DNA of 64,000 nucleotides, from assembly GCA_003242085.1 (NCBI GenBank), contig QBML01000005.1, positions 294,008 to 358,007 on the forward strand, given 5' to 3'. Below the pieces are notes generated by a model. That model had not been told where the DNA came from and ran no database searches. It saw only the letters and a program-made list of their open reading frames with translations. Positions 1 to 9,568 of this stretch are shown here, in pieces (positions within the stretch are counted from its first letter, which is position 1; the number at the start of each line of letters is the position of its first letter). The translations under genes were made by a program, and so were the position numbers. This DNA is from Pseudanabaena frigida (GTDB lineage: Bacteria > Cyanobacteriota > Cyanobacteriia > Pseudanabaenales > Pseudanabaenaceae).

Positions 1-17
1 CTACCTTTGGTAATAGT

Positions 18-1076
18 TTAAGGATAGAAAGTTAGCTTTGGTAAGGCTAATGACTCTTCCCAGCCCATCATGATATTCATACATTGCACAGCTTGGGCGG
101 CTTGACCTTTCATTAGATTATCGATCGCGGAAACTACAATAACTCTACCAGTGCGCTCATCGACCTCTACACCGAGATAACAGAGATTTGTGCCTAAAGC
201 CCATTTAGTTTGAGGGAAAATATTCTTTGGTAGAACCTGTACCCATTCTGAATTGCGATAAAAAGACTTATAAATTGTTAGGACATCTTCCTTAACTAAA
301 CCTGGATCGCGTAACTTAGCGTATACCGTCGAAAGAATACCGCGAATCATCGGAATCAGGTGTGGCGTGAACTGTACTAATACCTCTTGACCTGCCATAT
401 CACTACAAATCTGCTCGATTTCTGGCGTGTGGCGATGACTAGCGATACCATAGGCTCCGAGAGAGCCATCAGCCTCAGCCAACAATAGGTTAGTCTTTGG
501 CTGGCGACCACCTCCTGATGTCCCTGACTTAGCATCGATAATAATCGTACTAGGATCGACTAGACCTTGCTTTAGTAAAGGTTGGATGGCTAATAAACTA
601 GCGGTAGGATAGCAACCCGCACATCCAACTAAGTCGGCAGTAGCGATGCGATCGCGATAAATTTCGGGTAACCCGTAGACAGCTTTAGAATTAACTTCAC
701 CATCAGTCCGTGCCTCTTTGTACCATGATTCGTAAACTTGCAGATCCGTAAAGCGATAATCTGCAGATAAATCGAGGACTTTACAGCCCTTAGCTAATAG
801 ACGTGGTGCAATTTTGCTGGCTAAACCATTGGGCAATGATAAAAAGACAATTTTGCAGCGATCGGCGATCGCTTCAGGTTCGAGATTCTCAATCGGTAAA
901 TTTACCACATGGGCAATATGTGGATAAAGATCCGCAAAATTTTGACCAACAGAACCGCTCCCACCCATATAGGTAATATTCACCAATGGATGCTCTAGTA
1001 GCAATCTGACCAATTGGATGCCCCCGTAACCCGAAGCGCCAATAATACCTACGGGGATGCGATTCTGTGCGCTCAT
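18..1076 (-). CDS. argC: N-acetyl-gamma-glutamyl-phosphate reductase
   Basis: Third enzyme of arginine biosynthesis: NADPH-dependent reduction of N-acetylglutamyl phosphate to the semialdehyde, in the cytoplasm. The 352-residue protein has the family's usual length. The N-terminal nucleotide-binding glycine motif GASGYGG lies at about residues 13-19, and the catalytic cysteine sits in GCAGCYPT (C155). Further family blocks are visible (GLPE near 135, SGTSGGGR near 185, HRHTPEI near 215). The ATG start at 1076 places the Rossmann motif directly at the N-terminus, as expected. The gene reads leftward, with only 17 bases to the window edge, so its downstream context is unknown. It diverges from the cyAbrB gene across a long AT-rich gap. 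Identification is firm. Confidence 0.96.
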   Translation of the reverse strand: MSAQNRIPVGIIGASGYGGIQLVRLLLEHPLVNITYMGGSGSVGQNFADLYPHIAHVVNLPIENLEPEAIADRCKIVFLSLPNGLASKIAPRLLAKGCKVLDLSADYRFTDLQVYESWYKEARTDGEVNSKAVYGLPEIYRDRIATADLVGCAGCYPTASLLAIQPLLKQGLVDPSTIIIDAKSGTSGGGRQPKTNLLLAEADGSLGAYGIASHRHTPEIEQICSDMAGQEVLVQFTPHLIPMIRGILSTVYAKLRDPGLVKEDVLTIYKSFYRNSEWVQVLPKNIFPQTKWALGTNLCYLGVEVDERTGRVIVVSAIDNLMKGQAAQAVQCMNIMMGWEESLALPKLTFYP

Positions 1077-1943
1077 AAACTTACTCCATCAAAATATAGA
1101 AAATGCTTTCGGTGTTTGGGGTAACAACTTAGCATAAGCCAAGTGTTTAACTAAACTTCACGCATTAAAAATGCTGTGATTTTTTTCTAACCTTAGAACA
1201 GCCCGTACAAATCATCATTTATTCTAAATATTCACCATAAATGTAAAGATCGTTTTAGATAGAAACATTTGATGCATATTTTACATTTTGTTAGTTTCAG
1301 CTTGTCTAGGTTCAGCATGTCCAAATCACCTATATGGGTGAAGAAATATATATTTAATTAGTGCGAAATTTTGGTAATAAAAAGTTGGCTTTAAGTAAGC
1401 AAAGAATTAAAAACAACATTTTATCAATTATTTTTAAAGCAAATATAGTAATTTAGTGTTCATTTGTGAGTTTTTAAGAGTTGAGACAGATTCAACCAGA
1501 TCTTGCTAATCTTGTAGCTAATTGATGGTTTCTAAGTAGAGACTCGATCTGAATATACAAAGATATACTGTATTCAAGACAAAATATACATAGGCTCTGA
1601 TAAAAAGTATTAGCGATTATCAAGTAGTAGTTATTTAAAAAGCATCTATGCGATTTTTCTTGTAATAGCAAACCTTACTGATATGTCGAACAACAGAAAA
1701 ATTTCTTTCATGTTTCCATATATTTGATATGTTTCTGTAATTCAGCTTTAGTTTGTTTTCAAAATACAGAGGTAATTTTCAAAATATTTCCGATTTTACC
1801 CGAATATTTTTCCAATATGTTTAAAAATGTACGACAATAAATACGTAGTTCTATATGGGTTAAATTCCCATTCATTATAAAATTTCTCCTAGCTACTAGA
1901 GAGATATTTTTAACTCTGAAACCTTGAAATTTCTGATAATCCT
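1077..1943. promoter_or_regulatory. Long AT-rich divergent intergenic region (argC / cyabrB)
   Basis: About 870 bases without a convincing gene, lying between divergent argC and the cyAbrB gene, so it must carry both promoters. It is clearly richer in A+T than its surroundings and lacks HIP1 octamers. A long untranslated leader for the regulator gene is possible. I see no riboswitch fold, tRNA or strong hairpin that I could defend. Confidence 0.4.
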
Positions 1944-2336
1944 ATGACAGACACTGTAACTGCTCCTTTAACAGGAAAGGCTCTTCTTCAAAAAGCAAAA
2001 GAGCTTAACAATTTACCTAAGCGCGAACAAGCAAAAAAATGTGGGTATTTCACACGGGGGAAAGATGGCGTAGATCGTGTTAATTTGACAGAATTTTATG
2101 AAGCAGTGCTTGCTGCTAGAGGATTTGCAATTAATCCCGAACAGAATAAAGATGGTCGTGGACGCGAACCTACGTTTCGAGTTAGCGTTCATAAAAATGG
2201 TCAAATCGTTATCGGCTCTACCTATACAAGATCGATGGGGTTAAACGAAGGGGATGAGTTTGAAATTAAACTCGGTTATAAGCATATCCATCTGATTCAG
2301 TTGACTAGCGATCGAGATGAAGATAGCGAAGAATAA
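1944..2336 (+). CDS. cyAbrB-family transcriptional regulator
   Basis: A 130-residue AbrB-like DNA-binding protein of the cyanobacterial cyAbrB type, whose members tune carbon/nitrogen metabolism and other global programmes. The cyanobacterial N-terminal block starts with TGKALLQKAKEL (about 10-21), continues through a KCGY motif (about 32-35), and the C-terminal half carries the swapped-hairpin AbrB domain (FRVSVHKNGQIVIG at about 78-91, then GDEFEIKLGYKHIHL). The ATG at 1944 begins directly before the conserved block. The acidic tail (DRDEDSEE) is typical. Cyanobacteria usually have two paralogues, and I cannot say which this is. It is monocistronic: long leader upstream, strong terminator downstream. 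Confidence 0.9.
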   Translation: MTDTVTAPLTGKALLQKAKELNNLPKREQAKKCGYFTRGKDGVDRVNLTEFYEAVLAARGFAINPEQNKDGRGREPTFRVSVHKNGQIVIGSTYTRSMGLNEGDEFEIKLGYKHIHLIQLTSDRDEDSEE

Positions 2337-2449
2337 CTAAGTTTTTTGCAGTCAAATTTAAATAAACTCTAAGTTATAAACCTGAAAATTAGTTTTTAAT
2401 ACAAATTTTAGGAATTAAAACCAAGAGGTTATTTAATTAGATTGTTCTA

Positions 2450-2502
2450 GCGAGAAGATTGATACTACTTTACTGGTATGTGTTGAATCTTCCCGCTTTT
2501 TT
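2450..2502 (+). terminator. Intrinsic terminator after cyabrB
   Basis: GCGAGAAGATT (2450-2460) pairs with AATCTTCCCGC (2486-2496), with one mismatch, and is followed by six T (2497-2502). It sits between the regulator gene and tatD on the same strand. Confidence 0.75.
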
Positions 2503-2547
2503 ATTGATTCTAATTTTTGATGTGATTTTAATTTCTAGGTTTTTTCT

Positions 2548-3342
2548 ATGCAGCTAGTTGATACACATGTGCACATTAACTTCAAAGATTTTCAGACCGA
2601 TCTTGATGCTGTGCGCGATCGCTGGTTACACAATGGTGTGACAAGGCTCGTACATTCTTGTGTGAGTCCTGACGAGTTTGAGCAAATTCAAATGATTGCC
2701 GATCGCTTTCCTGAAGTAAGTTTTGCGGTTGGTTTACATCCATTAGATAAAAACCTCAATACAATGGGTTGGAATCCAGAAATTGGCGATCGCATTAAGA
2801 CTTTGGCTAAGAGCGATCGGCGTGTGGTGGCGATCGGTGAGACGGGATTAGATTTTTTTAAGTCAGATAGCAAGACCGCTCAAATTGAAGCTTTTAAATC
2901 CCAACTGAGAACCGCGCGATCGCTGAATTTGCCAGTAATTATTCACTCTCGCGAAGCTGCGGAAGCAACTCGCGAAGTTTTGCAGGAACTCAATGCTGAA
3001 GCTCCTTCTGAGCCAATTCGTGGCGTAATGCATTGTTGGGCAGGGAGTCCTGAAGAAACACAATGGTTTGTGGACTTAGGGATGTACATCAGTTTTAGCG
3101 GTGTGGTTACTTTTAAAAACGCTCACGATCTGCATGAATCGGCAAAGATCGTGCCAAGCGATCGCCTCTTAGTTGAGACTGATTGCCCATTCCTTGCACC
3201 AGTGCCGAAGCGAGGTAAACGCAATGAACCTGCCTATGTATTACATGTAGCCGAAAGCGTTGCTAAGTTACGCGATGTACAGTTGTCTGCCTTAGCAGAA
3301 CAAACGACCAATAATGCGTTTACGTTGTTTTCTCTTGCTTAA
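2548..3342 (+). CDS. TatD-family metal-dependent hydrolase (DNase)
   Basis: A 264-residue TatD/YcfH-type amidohydrolase-fold protein, a family with 3'-5' exonuclease or endonuclease activity on DNA. Metal ligands are visible: HVHINF at residues 7-12, a GETGLDFF glutamate motif near 106-113, HSREA near 143-147, MHCWAG near 171-176 and the late aspartate in [12 protein letters not shown] near 218-229. The length is normal and the ATG start sits just before the first HxH. The next gene, a cysteine desulfurase, follows after a short gap with a weak hairpin, so the two may share a transcript. The exact substrate cannot be told from sequence. Confidence 0.92.
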   Translation: MQLVDTHVHINFKDFQTDLDAVRDRWLHNGVTRLVHSCVSPDEFEQIQMIADRFPEVSFAVGLHPLDKNLNTMGWNPEIGDRIKTLAKSDRRVVAIGETGLDFFKSDSKTAQIEAFKSQLRTARSLNLPVIIHSREAAEATREVLQELNAEAPSEPIRGVMHCWAGSPEETQWFVDLGMYISFSGVVTFKNAHDLHESAKIVPSDRLLVETDCPFLAPVPKRGKRNEPAYVLHVAESVAKLRDVQLSALAEQTTNNAFTLFSLA

Positions 3343-3377
3343 CGATTTGGCTGCAACTGCGGTGTAGCCAAATCCAA

Positions 3378-3422
3378 AACTGGTTTTTTGTTAAGTGTAC
3401 GAAGCGCACTCAACAAATGGTT
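3378..3422. repeat. Imperfect GAA-loop hairpin between tatD and the desulfurase
   Basis: An imperfect inverted repeat with a GAA loop at 3401-3403. The arms diverge by wobble-type and gap differences. It looks like a decayed member of the hairpin class seen throughout this window. Confidence 0.45.
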
Positions 3423-3433
3423 AAAATTAATTT

Positions 3434-4576
3434 ATGCAAATATACCTAGATCATGGAGCTACTACCCCTGCACGACCAGAAGTCATCGACCTGATGACGG
3501 AAGTAATGCGATCGCAATGGGGAAACCCCTCTAGCTTGCATTGGTGGGGCGAACGCTCAACTATGGCGATCGAACGAGCACGCCTGCAAGTAGCCAGTTT
3601 GATTAATGCCGATCCTGAAGGAATTATTTTTACTTCAGGTGGTACGGAGTCAGACAATATGGTGTTGATGGGAATTGCGCGGCAATATCAAACCCCGCAA
3701 CACATGATTATCTCATCGGTTGAGCATTCAGCCGTGCGCTTACCAGCCCAGTTTTTAGAGCAACGCGGTTGGGAAATTACTCGCCTGCCTGTCGATCGCC
3801 AAGGTCGAGTATCTCCAAAGGATTTAGAACAATCACTACGACCTAACACAGTACTCGTATCAATTATTACCGCCCAAAACGAAGTTGGCACGATTCAGCC
3901 TGTTGAGAAGCTCGGGCAGATATGTCGTAATGCTGATGTACTCCTACATACTGATGCCGTACAGGCGATCGGCAAACTGAAAATTGATGTGCAGACCTTA
4001 CCGATTGATTTGCTTTCAATTTCTGCCCATAAGTTCTATGGAACGCAGGGAATCGGAGCGCTCTACATCAATCCTGTTACTACCAAGAAGCGATCGCTTA
4101 TTTCTCTCATCCAAGGTGGAGGACAAGAGCGCGGTTATCGTTCGGGAACTCAGGCTGTTGCGGCGATCGCAGGTCTAGGGCTAGCTGCCGAACTTGCTGA
4201 GAAAGAGTTATCTTCAGAATCAGAACGTCTCAGCAAATTGCGCGATCGCCTATATGCATTACTAAGTGATATTCCCGATCTTGTTCCCACAGGAATGATG
4301 GGAGCAGATCGATTACCCAACCATCTCAGCTTTTATCACCAATATATCGATGGTCGTCACTTAGTGCGCGAATTGAATTTTGCTGGAATCGCGATCAGTT
4401 CTGGCTCTGCATGTAGTAGCGGTGCGATCGAGCCAAGTTCAATTTTGCTAGAAATGGGATATTCAGAAACAGAGGCTAGAAATAGTATCCGCTTGACACT
4501 TGGCAGATCGACAACCTCAGCCGATATAGACTGGACAGCTTTAGCAATCCATCAGATTGTTAGCCGCCAAGCATAG
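3434..4576 (+). CDS. Cysteine desulfurase (NifS/IscS family)
   Basis: A PLP enzyme of 380 residues that removes sulfur from cysteine for Fe-S clusters and other thio-cofactors. Seen in sequence: N-terminal YLDHGATTPA (4-13), TSGGTESDN (about 68-76), the PLP lysine in SAHKFYG (about residue 199), RSGTQ (about 236-240), and the persulfide cysteine in SSGSACSSG (about 326). The long SSGSACSSG loop points to the IscS/NifS type rather than SufS. It lies on the same strand as tatD and ends at a strong bidirectional hairpin. The paralogue cannot be named without phylogeny. Confidence 0.92.
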   Translation: MQIYLDHGATTPARPEVIDLMTEVMRSQWGNPSSLHWWGERSTMAIERARLQVASLINADPEGIIFTSGGTESDNMVLMGIARQYQTPQHMIISSVEHSAVRLPAQFLEQRGWEITRLPVDRQGRVSPKDLEQSLRPNTVLVSIITAQNEVGTIQPVEKLGQICRNADVLLHTDAVQAIGKLKIDVQTLPIDLLSISAHKFYGTQGIGALYINPVTTKKRSLISLIQGGGQERGYRSGTQAVAAIAGLGLAAELAEKELSSESERLSKLRDRLYALLSDIPDLVPTGMMGADRLPNHLSFYHQYIDGRHLVRELNFAGIAISSGSACSSGAIEPSSILLEMGYSETEARNSIRLTLGRSTTSADIDWTALAIHQIVSRQA

Positions 4577-4616
4577 AGGCAATTCATGAGTTATATCTGC
4601 TTTTTAGCATATTTTT

Positions 4617-4653
4617 AAAGTGAGAGTTGGCGCTTTGCGCCAACTCTCACTTT
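4617..4653. terminator. Perfect 17-bp hairpin, bidirectional terminator
   Basis: Perfect arms at 4617-4633 and 4637-4653 with a TTT loop. The stem tip is GGCGC/GCGCC, and the A/T-rich base gives a T-tract on either strand. It lies between the convergent desulfurase (+) and usp (-) genes, ideal for terminating both. Confidence 0.8.
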
Positions 4654-4660
4654 TTGAGTT

Positions 4661-5050
4661 TTACGGTACGACTAAAACTGGGCAAGGTGAAAGATTAATC
4701 ACTTTTTGGCTGACACTACTACCATCAGGATGTTCTTCTGTAAGGCTCATTCCCCTCGAACCCATCACGATTAAGTCTGCATTAATTTCATCGGCAAAAT
4801 CACAAATCACAAAGGCAGCTTTTCCTTCAGCAATTTTAGTCTTGATGGAAATACCAACCTCATTAAAATAAGACTGCACTTCTTTGATTAGCTCTTGGGA
4901 TGACTCGCGATCGCTGTCTGTAGCATCATGTTCGGTGACTGATAGTACATATAACTCTGCTTGATACTTTTGAACAAGATCGATCGCTACAGCTACAGCT
5001 TGGCGGGTTTCTTGGCTTCTGTTTAAAGGAAATAAAACAGTTTTAAACAT
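4661..5050 (-). CDS. Universal stress protein (UspA family)
   Basis: A single-domain Usp of 129 residues. It starts MFKTVLFPLNRS, the usual first beta strand, and ends with the nucleotide-binding signature: VMGSRGM (about 95-101), then GSSVSQKV and a final CPVLVVP strand. The spacing fits the ATP-binding G-x2-G-x9-G(S/T) pattern, so ATP binding is likely. Usp proteins are cytoplasmic stress-response factors with poorly defined biochemical output. It is monocistronic and converges on the cysteine desulfurase across a shared hairpin. Confidence 0.88.
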   Translation of the reverse strand: MFKTVLFPLNRSQETRQAVAVAIDLVQKYQAELYVLSVTEHDATDSDRESSQELIKEVQSYFNEVGISIKTKIAEGKAAFVICDFADEINADLIVMGSRGMSLTEEHPDGSSVSQKVINLSPCPVLVVP

Positions 5051-5321
5051 AATTCCTATCTAACACTGCAATTCGGATATCAGACTTTGGATTTAAGAAA
5101 TTTTTATTCTTCTTAGTTCATTTTAGTAATCAATCGAGTCTGAAAATATTTAATTTTTTAATTTTTAACATGTCGGCATCTTGCTATTTGAATCATACCG
5201 ATTAAGCTTTACTAAAGCGATCGCCATAATGTTTAGAATAAATTGCAAACTAGAAAGTACAATGATTTGCTTATCTACTTTCTGGCTTTATCGCTCATCA
5301 AAACAAGTGATATTAAAAGTT

Positions 5322-5576
5322 ATGTCTCAAGAAGTAAACTTAAACAGCTCAACTACAAAAGCTTCTGTCAATCCATCTCCAGAAATAGAATCTCAACAAG
5401 AAGAAAAGATAACGCTTTGGGGAGAAATCGTTAAAGGCTGGTACTGGGTTGTATTTATTTGGAAAATGATGGGCAGTTTTGGTGGGATTGCCTCATTGTT
5501 AAGTTCTATAAAGCGAACAGTAATTATGTTGATTAAACGTTTACTGATTCAGTTGCAAACTAAACAACGTCAATAA
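5322..5576 (+). CDS. Small hypothetical protein
   Basis: An 84-residue protein if translated from the ATG at 5322 (MSQEVNLNSS). An upstream in-frame start at 5181 would add 47 residues of poor composition and is less likely. A polar Ser/Glu-rich N-terminal half is followed by GWYWVVFIWKMMGSFGG and a basic amphipathic C-terminus, suggesting peripheral membrane association. I recognise no family. It is followed immediately by a terminator-like hairpin, which supports it being a real gene. Confidence 0.5.
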   Translation: MSQEVNLNSSTTKASVNPSPEIESQQEEKITLWGEIVKGWYWVVFIWKMMGSFGGIASLLSSIKRTVIMLIKRLLIQLQTKQRQ

Positions 5577-5581
5577 AGTTG

Positions 5582-5616
5582 AAATAAGAGACGGTGCTTT
5601 GCGTCGTCTCTTATTT
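5582..5616 (+). terminator. Hairpin terminator (TTT loop)
   Basis: Arms 5582-5597 and 5601-5616 pair with two wobble-type differences and a TTT loop. The second arm runs into a T-rich stretch. It sits right after the small hypothetical gene and shares stem-tip style with other hairpins in the window. Confidence 0.65.
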
Positions 5617-5772
5617 TTTACTATGTTTTTTACTATGTATTGTGGTCAAGTAGGAGACAGAACTCAGCGTCCCTGCGTACTTTCTAGCTTTTAAACAGCA
5701 GACAACACTACATCAGTGCTAACATTGCGAGATATATAACGAAAAAAAAGTCAAAACGGAAGAAGATTATAG

Positions 5773-7920
5773 ATGGATGCCGTAACAAAAATCATCCCTT
5801 TTTATGGCAGGGAAATTAAATTAAGAATTGGCACGTTTGCACCTCAAGCTGGCGGCTCAGTATTAGTCCAGTGCGGTGAAACGGCAATATTAGTAACAGC
5901 GACCAGAGGTCCTGCTCGTGACGGCGTAGATTTTGTACCCCTACTTGTTGATTATGAAGAGCGACTGTATGCCGCAGGGCGTATCCCTGGTGGCTTTTTG
6001 CGTCGTGAAGGTAGACCTCCCGAAAAGGCAACTCTCACTTGCCGCCTGATCGATCGCCCAATGCGCCCTCTTTTCCCCAATTGGTTGCGCGATGATGTGC
6101 AGATTGTCGCCACGACCATGGCAATTGATGAGAAAGCTCCACCTGATGTATTGGCAGTAACAGGTGCATCGATCGCTGCGCTAATCGCAGGTTTACCATT
6201 TATGGGGCCAATGGCAGGCGTGCGCGTTGGCTTGGTTGGTGATGAATTTATCATCAATCCTACCTATGCCGAAGTTGAAGCAGGTGATCTCGATCTCGTA
6301 GTTGCTGGCACGGCGGAAGGGATCATCATGGTTGAAGCTGGAGCTAATCAGTTACCTGAAGCTGACATGATCGAAGCGATCGATTTTGGTTATGAAGCAG
6401 TTTTAGAACTGATCAAAGCGCAACTTGAGTTGCTTCAAGAGTTAGGAATTGCACTACCTGAAATCATCACGCCTGAAACCGATCTCACTTTGGAAAACTT
6501 TATTGCCAATACAGTAAAAGATAAAGTTGCTCAAGTGGTTGCTAGTTGCGAAAAGGATCGTAATGTACGAGATGCGGCGCTTGATGCGATTAAAGCTGAG
6601 CTTTTAGCCGCGATCGCCGCTTTGCCTGACGAAGATCCTGTGAAGCTGGGAGCTGATAAAAAGGTAATCAGTGCCACTTATAAAGATCTCACTAAAAAGC
6701 TAATGCGCTTACAAGTGATCGAGCAGAGTGTGCGGATTGATGGACGTAAACTCGATGAAGTGCGCCCAATCTGGACAGAAGTAGGCGTAATTCCTCGCGT
6801 GCATGGTAGTGGCTTATTTAATCGGGGCTTGACTCAAGTACTATCGATCGCCACCCTTGGTACGCCTGGTGATGCACAGGAAATGGACGACCTGCATCCT
6901 GACGCGAAAAAGCGTTATATGCACCACTACAACTTCCCACCTTACTCCGTTGGTGAAGCTAGACCAATGCGATCGGCTGGTCGGCGTGAAATTGGTCACG
7001 GAGCTTTAGCCGAACGTGCCCTTTTGCCAGTCCTACCATCTAAAGCTGAATTCCCCTATGTTCTCCGCGTAGTATCGGAAGTCTTGTCCTCAAATGGTTC
7101 GACCTCTATGGGTTCGGTCTGTGGCTCCACACTTGCGCTTATGGATGCAGGTGTACCCATTACCAAGCCCGTTAGCGGTGTAGCAATGGGCTTGATCAAA
7201 GAAGGCGATGAAGTTCGCATTCTTACTGATATTCAAGGCATCGAAGATTTCCTTGGTGACATGGACTTCAAGGTTGCAGGTACAGACACGGGTATCACGG
7301 CGCTGCAAATGGATATGAAGATCACCAGTATCTCCATGGATACAGTGCGTGCTGCGGTGATGCAAGCCAAAACTGGACGCTCGCATATCATGGGCAAAAT
7401 GTTGGAATTGCTCTCTGAGCCAAGACAGCAACTATCGCCCAATGCACCACGCTTGCTGACAATTCGCATCGATCCTGAACAAATCGGGATGATTATTGGA
7501 CCTGGTGGTAAAAACATCAAGGGGATCACTGAAGAGACTGGAGCCAAGATCGACATTGAGGATGATGGCACGGTGATGATTTCTTCGATGAGTGGCGAAG
7601 GTGCTCTCAAAGCTAAGCGCATCATCGAAAACATGACTCGCCGCGTTGGCGCAGGTGATGTTTATTTAGGTCGTGTGACACGCATCATCCCGATTGGTGC
7701 ATTTGTGGAGTTCTTACCAGGCAAAGAGGGCATGGTACATATTTCACAACTTGCTGAGGGTCGTGTTGGCAAAGTAGAAGATGAAGTTGCCGTTGGCGAT
7801 GAAGTCTTGATTAAAATCCGCGAAGTTGATAATCGCGGACGTTTTAATCTAACTCGTTTAGGCATTCATCCCGATGAAGCCGCCGCCGCTCGTGTTGCTG
7901 CTGCTGCTGTTGATGCATAA
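5773..7920 (+). CDS. pnp: Polyribonucleotide nucleotidyltransferase (PNPase)
   Basis: A 715-residue phosphorolytic 3'-5' exoribonuclease, which in cyanobacteria also adds heteropolymeric RNA tails. Order: first RNase PH domain (about 1-230, with VLVTATRG near 37), helical linker, second RNase PH domain (about 320-545, [13 protein letters not shown] near 320 and the [10 protein letters not shown] block near 440), KH domain with the GxxG loop in [13 protein letters not shown] (about 573-585), and an S1 domain ([15 protein letters not shown] at about 634-648 to RFNLTR). The length is standard. The C-terminus is alanine-rich, as in many cyanobacterial homologues. It is followed by a long terminator hairpin. 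Confidence 0.97.
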   Translation: MDAVTKIIPFYGREIKLRIGTFAPQAGGSVLVQCGETAILVTATRGPARDGVDFVPLLVDYEERLYAAGRIPGGFLRREGRPPEKATLTCRLIDRPMRPLFPNWLRDDVQIVATTMAIDEKAPPDVLAVTGASIAALIAGLPFMGPMAGVRVGLVGDEFIINPTYAEVEAGDLDLVVAGTAEGIIMVEAGANQLPEADMIEAIDFGYEAVLELIKAQLELLQELGIALPEIITPETDLTLENFIANTVKDKVAQVVASCEKDRNVRDAALDAIKAELLAAIAALPDEDPVKLGADKKVISATYKDLTKKLMRLQVIEQSVRIDGRKLDEVRPIWTEVGVIPRVHGSGLFNRGLTQVLSIATLGTPGDAQEMDDLHPDAKKRYMHHYNFPPYSVGEARPMRSAGRREIGHGALAERALLPVLPSKAEFPYVLRVVSEVLSSNGSTSMGSVCGSTLALMDAGVPITKPVSGVAMGLIKEGDEVRILTDIQGIEDFLGDMDFKVAGTDTGITALQMDMKITSISMDTVRAAVMQAKTGRSHIMGKMLELLSEPRQQLSPNAPRLLTIRIDPEQIGMIIGPGGKNIKGITEETGAKIDIEDDGTVMISSMSGEGALKAKRIIENMTRRVGAGDVYLGRVTRIIPIGAFVEFLPGKEGMVHISQLAEGRVGKVEDEVAVGDEVLIKIREVDNRGRFNLTRLGIHPDEAAAARVAAAAVDA

Positions 7921-7931
7921 GCATTAAAAAT

Positions 7932-7980
7932 TTCTGACACAAAAAAAGTGGTGCAAAGCACCGCTTTTTTTGTGTCAGAA
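7932..7980. terminator. 23-bp bidirectional terminator after pnp
   Basis: Arms 7932-7954 and 7958-7980 pair over 23 positions with one wobble-type mismatch and an AAA loop (7955-7957). Runs of seven A and seven T flank the GC-rich tip. It lies between pnp (+) and the site-2 protease gene (-), which converge. Confidence 0.8.
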
Positions 7981-8080
7981 TTAACTTAAATAAACCAGAA
8001 TGAGCGCTAATTATACTTAACAAGTAGAATCAATCTACTGATTCATGAGGTCAGAATTAATTTTTAAATTGTCGCAAGAA

Positions 8081-9511
8081 CTATGCAAGTTTTTGTAGCT
8101 GTAAGTTAGCTTTCTCGAGTAACTCTTGAACTTGGAATGAATGCTTATTTTGAGGGGTTTGACATAATTCAACGAATCGAACTAAATCCTCTTTTGCCGC
8201 AGAATTTAACTCTTTCGCCAAGTAAACCAGTCCGCGATTGTAGTACGCATAGTAATTGTTAGAAGCTATGCTTAATGACCTATTGATGTCAATTAGAGCC
8301 GATTCAAAGTCACCCTGAAGGTAAAATGCATATCCTCTATTGTTATAAGAAAAAGCAAGAATAATAGGATTGTCTGTTGCCAGTTGGATACCTGTACTGA
8401 GATCTGAGATTGCTTGTTCGTAATTACCCTGTTCTGCGAGAGCAAGACCGCGATCATTGTATACAGCATATTTGTTCGGTGATAATTTAAGGGCTGTAGA
8501 GAAATCATTAGCAGACTTGGCAAATTTTCCTAACTTTGCGTAACTGTTTCCGTTAAAGAGATATAGCGACCAGTCACTTCGGTCAAGTTTGATTGCTTTC
8601 TCGATAGCAGCTATGCTTTGTTCATATTTACCAAGTAAATACAAAACAAGCCCCATTTGCTTCCAGCCTTCATAAAACTGTGGTCGTTGTTCAACAACAT
8701 GTTTGTAGGCTTTCAGAGCTTTATGGAATTCACCTGCTGTGAAAAATTTGTAGCCATTCTGAAAATATCGCAAATGGGCATTGCAAATATATTGATGAAA
8801 GTAAAATCCCACCAACATTATCAATGTCAATATGCCAAAAATGGCTTTGCTAGTACTTCCTGAAAATATCTCCGCTCCATATCCAACTGCACGCAATGGG
8901 ACTCCAAATGCCATAACTCCTTTTAAAGATGCATCAACAATACCCTTGCTAAAATTGGGAACAAGTATTAATAGACCCAGCAACAATATAAAACCAAAGT
9001 TAAAACCAATGCTTCTTATGTATGTTCTCTGAGATGGTGCAAGCCAAGGTTCAATAATGCCAAATCCATCTAGGGATGGGATAGGTAATAGATTTAGGAT
9101 GGCAGCATAAAACTGTAAAAAAATTAAAAAACCTAGCGCATTTAGAGCTACAGGGGTTAATGGCAGATAACGATAAATTGTGGCAAACAAAACAGCCGCG
9201 ATAATATTGGAACTCGGACCAGCTAAAGAAACTGCTGATCGCATCCATCGACTAGGAATGCTTTCGTGATCGATATACACTGCGCCGCCAGTTAAAGGTA
9301 TTCCGCCAATTGCGAGCAATATAAGCGGTAATAGTATGCTAGTAACTGGATGGATATAAGTAAGGGGATTAAATGATAAATATCCTTTTTGTTTTACAGA
9401 AATATCTCCTCCCAAATAAGCAACGACTGAATGTGACCATTCATGAAAACAAACTGAAAATATCCAGCCGCAAAAAATGATTAAGTTGGGGATAATAAAG
9501 CTAAAGTTCAT
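8081..9511 (-). CDS. Site-2-protease-like M50 metalloprotease fused to TPR repeats
   Basis: A 476-residue membrane protein. The N-terminal half is an M50 rhomboid-like site-2 protease: zinc motif HEWSH (residues 23-27) in the first membrane segment, and the later LLPIPSLDGFGI block supplying the third ligand aspartate. About six membrane segments reach to residue 250. The C-terminal half (about 255-470) is a run of TPR repeats (YNDRGLALAEQGNYEQAI, YNNRGYAFYLQGDFESAL and similar). The family performs intramembrane cleavage, for example of anti-sigma factors; the TPR part probably selects partners on the cytoplasmic side. The substrate is unknown. The MlaE-type permease gene lies just upstream on the same strand. 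Confidence 0.85.
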   Translation of the reverse strand: MNFSFIIPNLIIFCGWIFSVCFHEWSHSVVAYLGGDISVKQKGYLSFNPLTYIHPVTSILLPLILLAIGGIPLTGGAVYIDHESIPSRWMRSAVSLAGPSSNIIAAVLFATIYRYLPLTPVALNALGFLIFLQFYAAILNLLPIPSLDGFGIIEPWLAPSQRTYIRSIGFNFGFILLLGLLILVPNFSKGIVDASLKGVMAFGVPLRAVGYGAEIFSGSTSKAIFGILTLIMLVGFYFHQYICNAHLRYFQNGYKFFTAGEFHKALKAYKHVVEQRPQFYEGWKQMGLVLYLLGKYEQSIAAIEKAIKLDRSDWSLYLFNGNSYAKLGKFAKSANDFSTALKLSPNKYAVYNDRGLALAEQGNYEQAISDLSTGIQLATDNPIILAFSYNNRGYAFYLQGDFESALIDINRSLSIASNNYYAYYNRGLVYLAKELNSAAKEDLVRFVELCQTPQNKHSFQVQELLEKANLQLQKLA

Positions 9512-9568
9512 TATTTATTGAGTGTTCAGTTAGAGCGCTTTGCGTCCTAAATTTGCTAGAGTCGCCTA

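Noticed and set aside
5181..5321. Upstream extension of the small hypothetical gene
   Set aside because: The added residues have low-quality composition, and the ATG at 5322 gives a cleaner protein.
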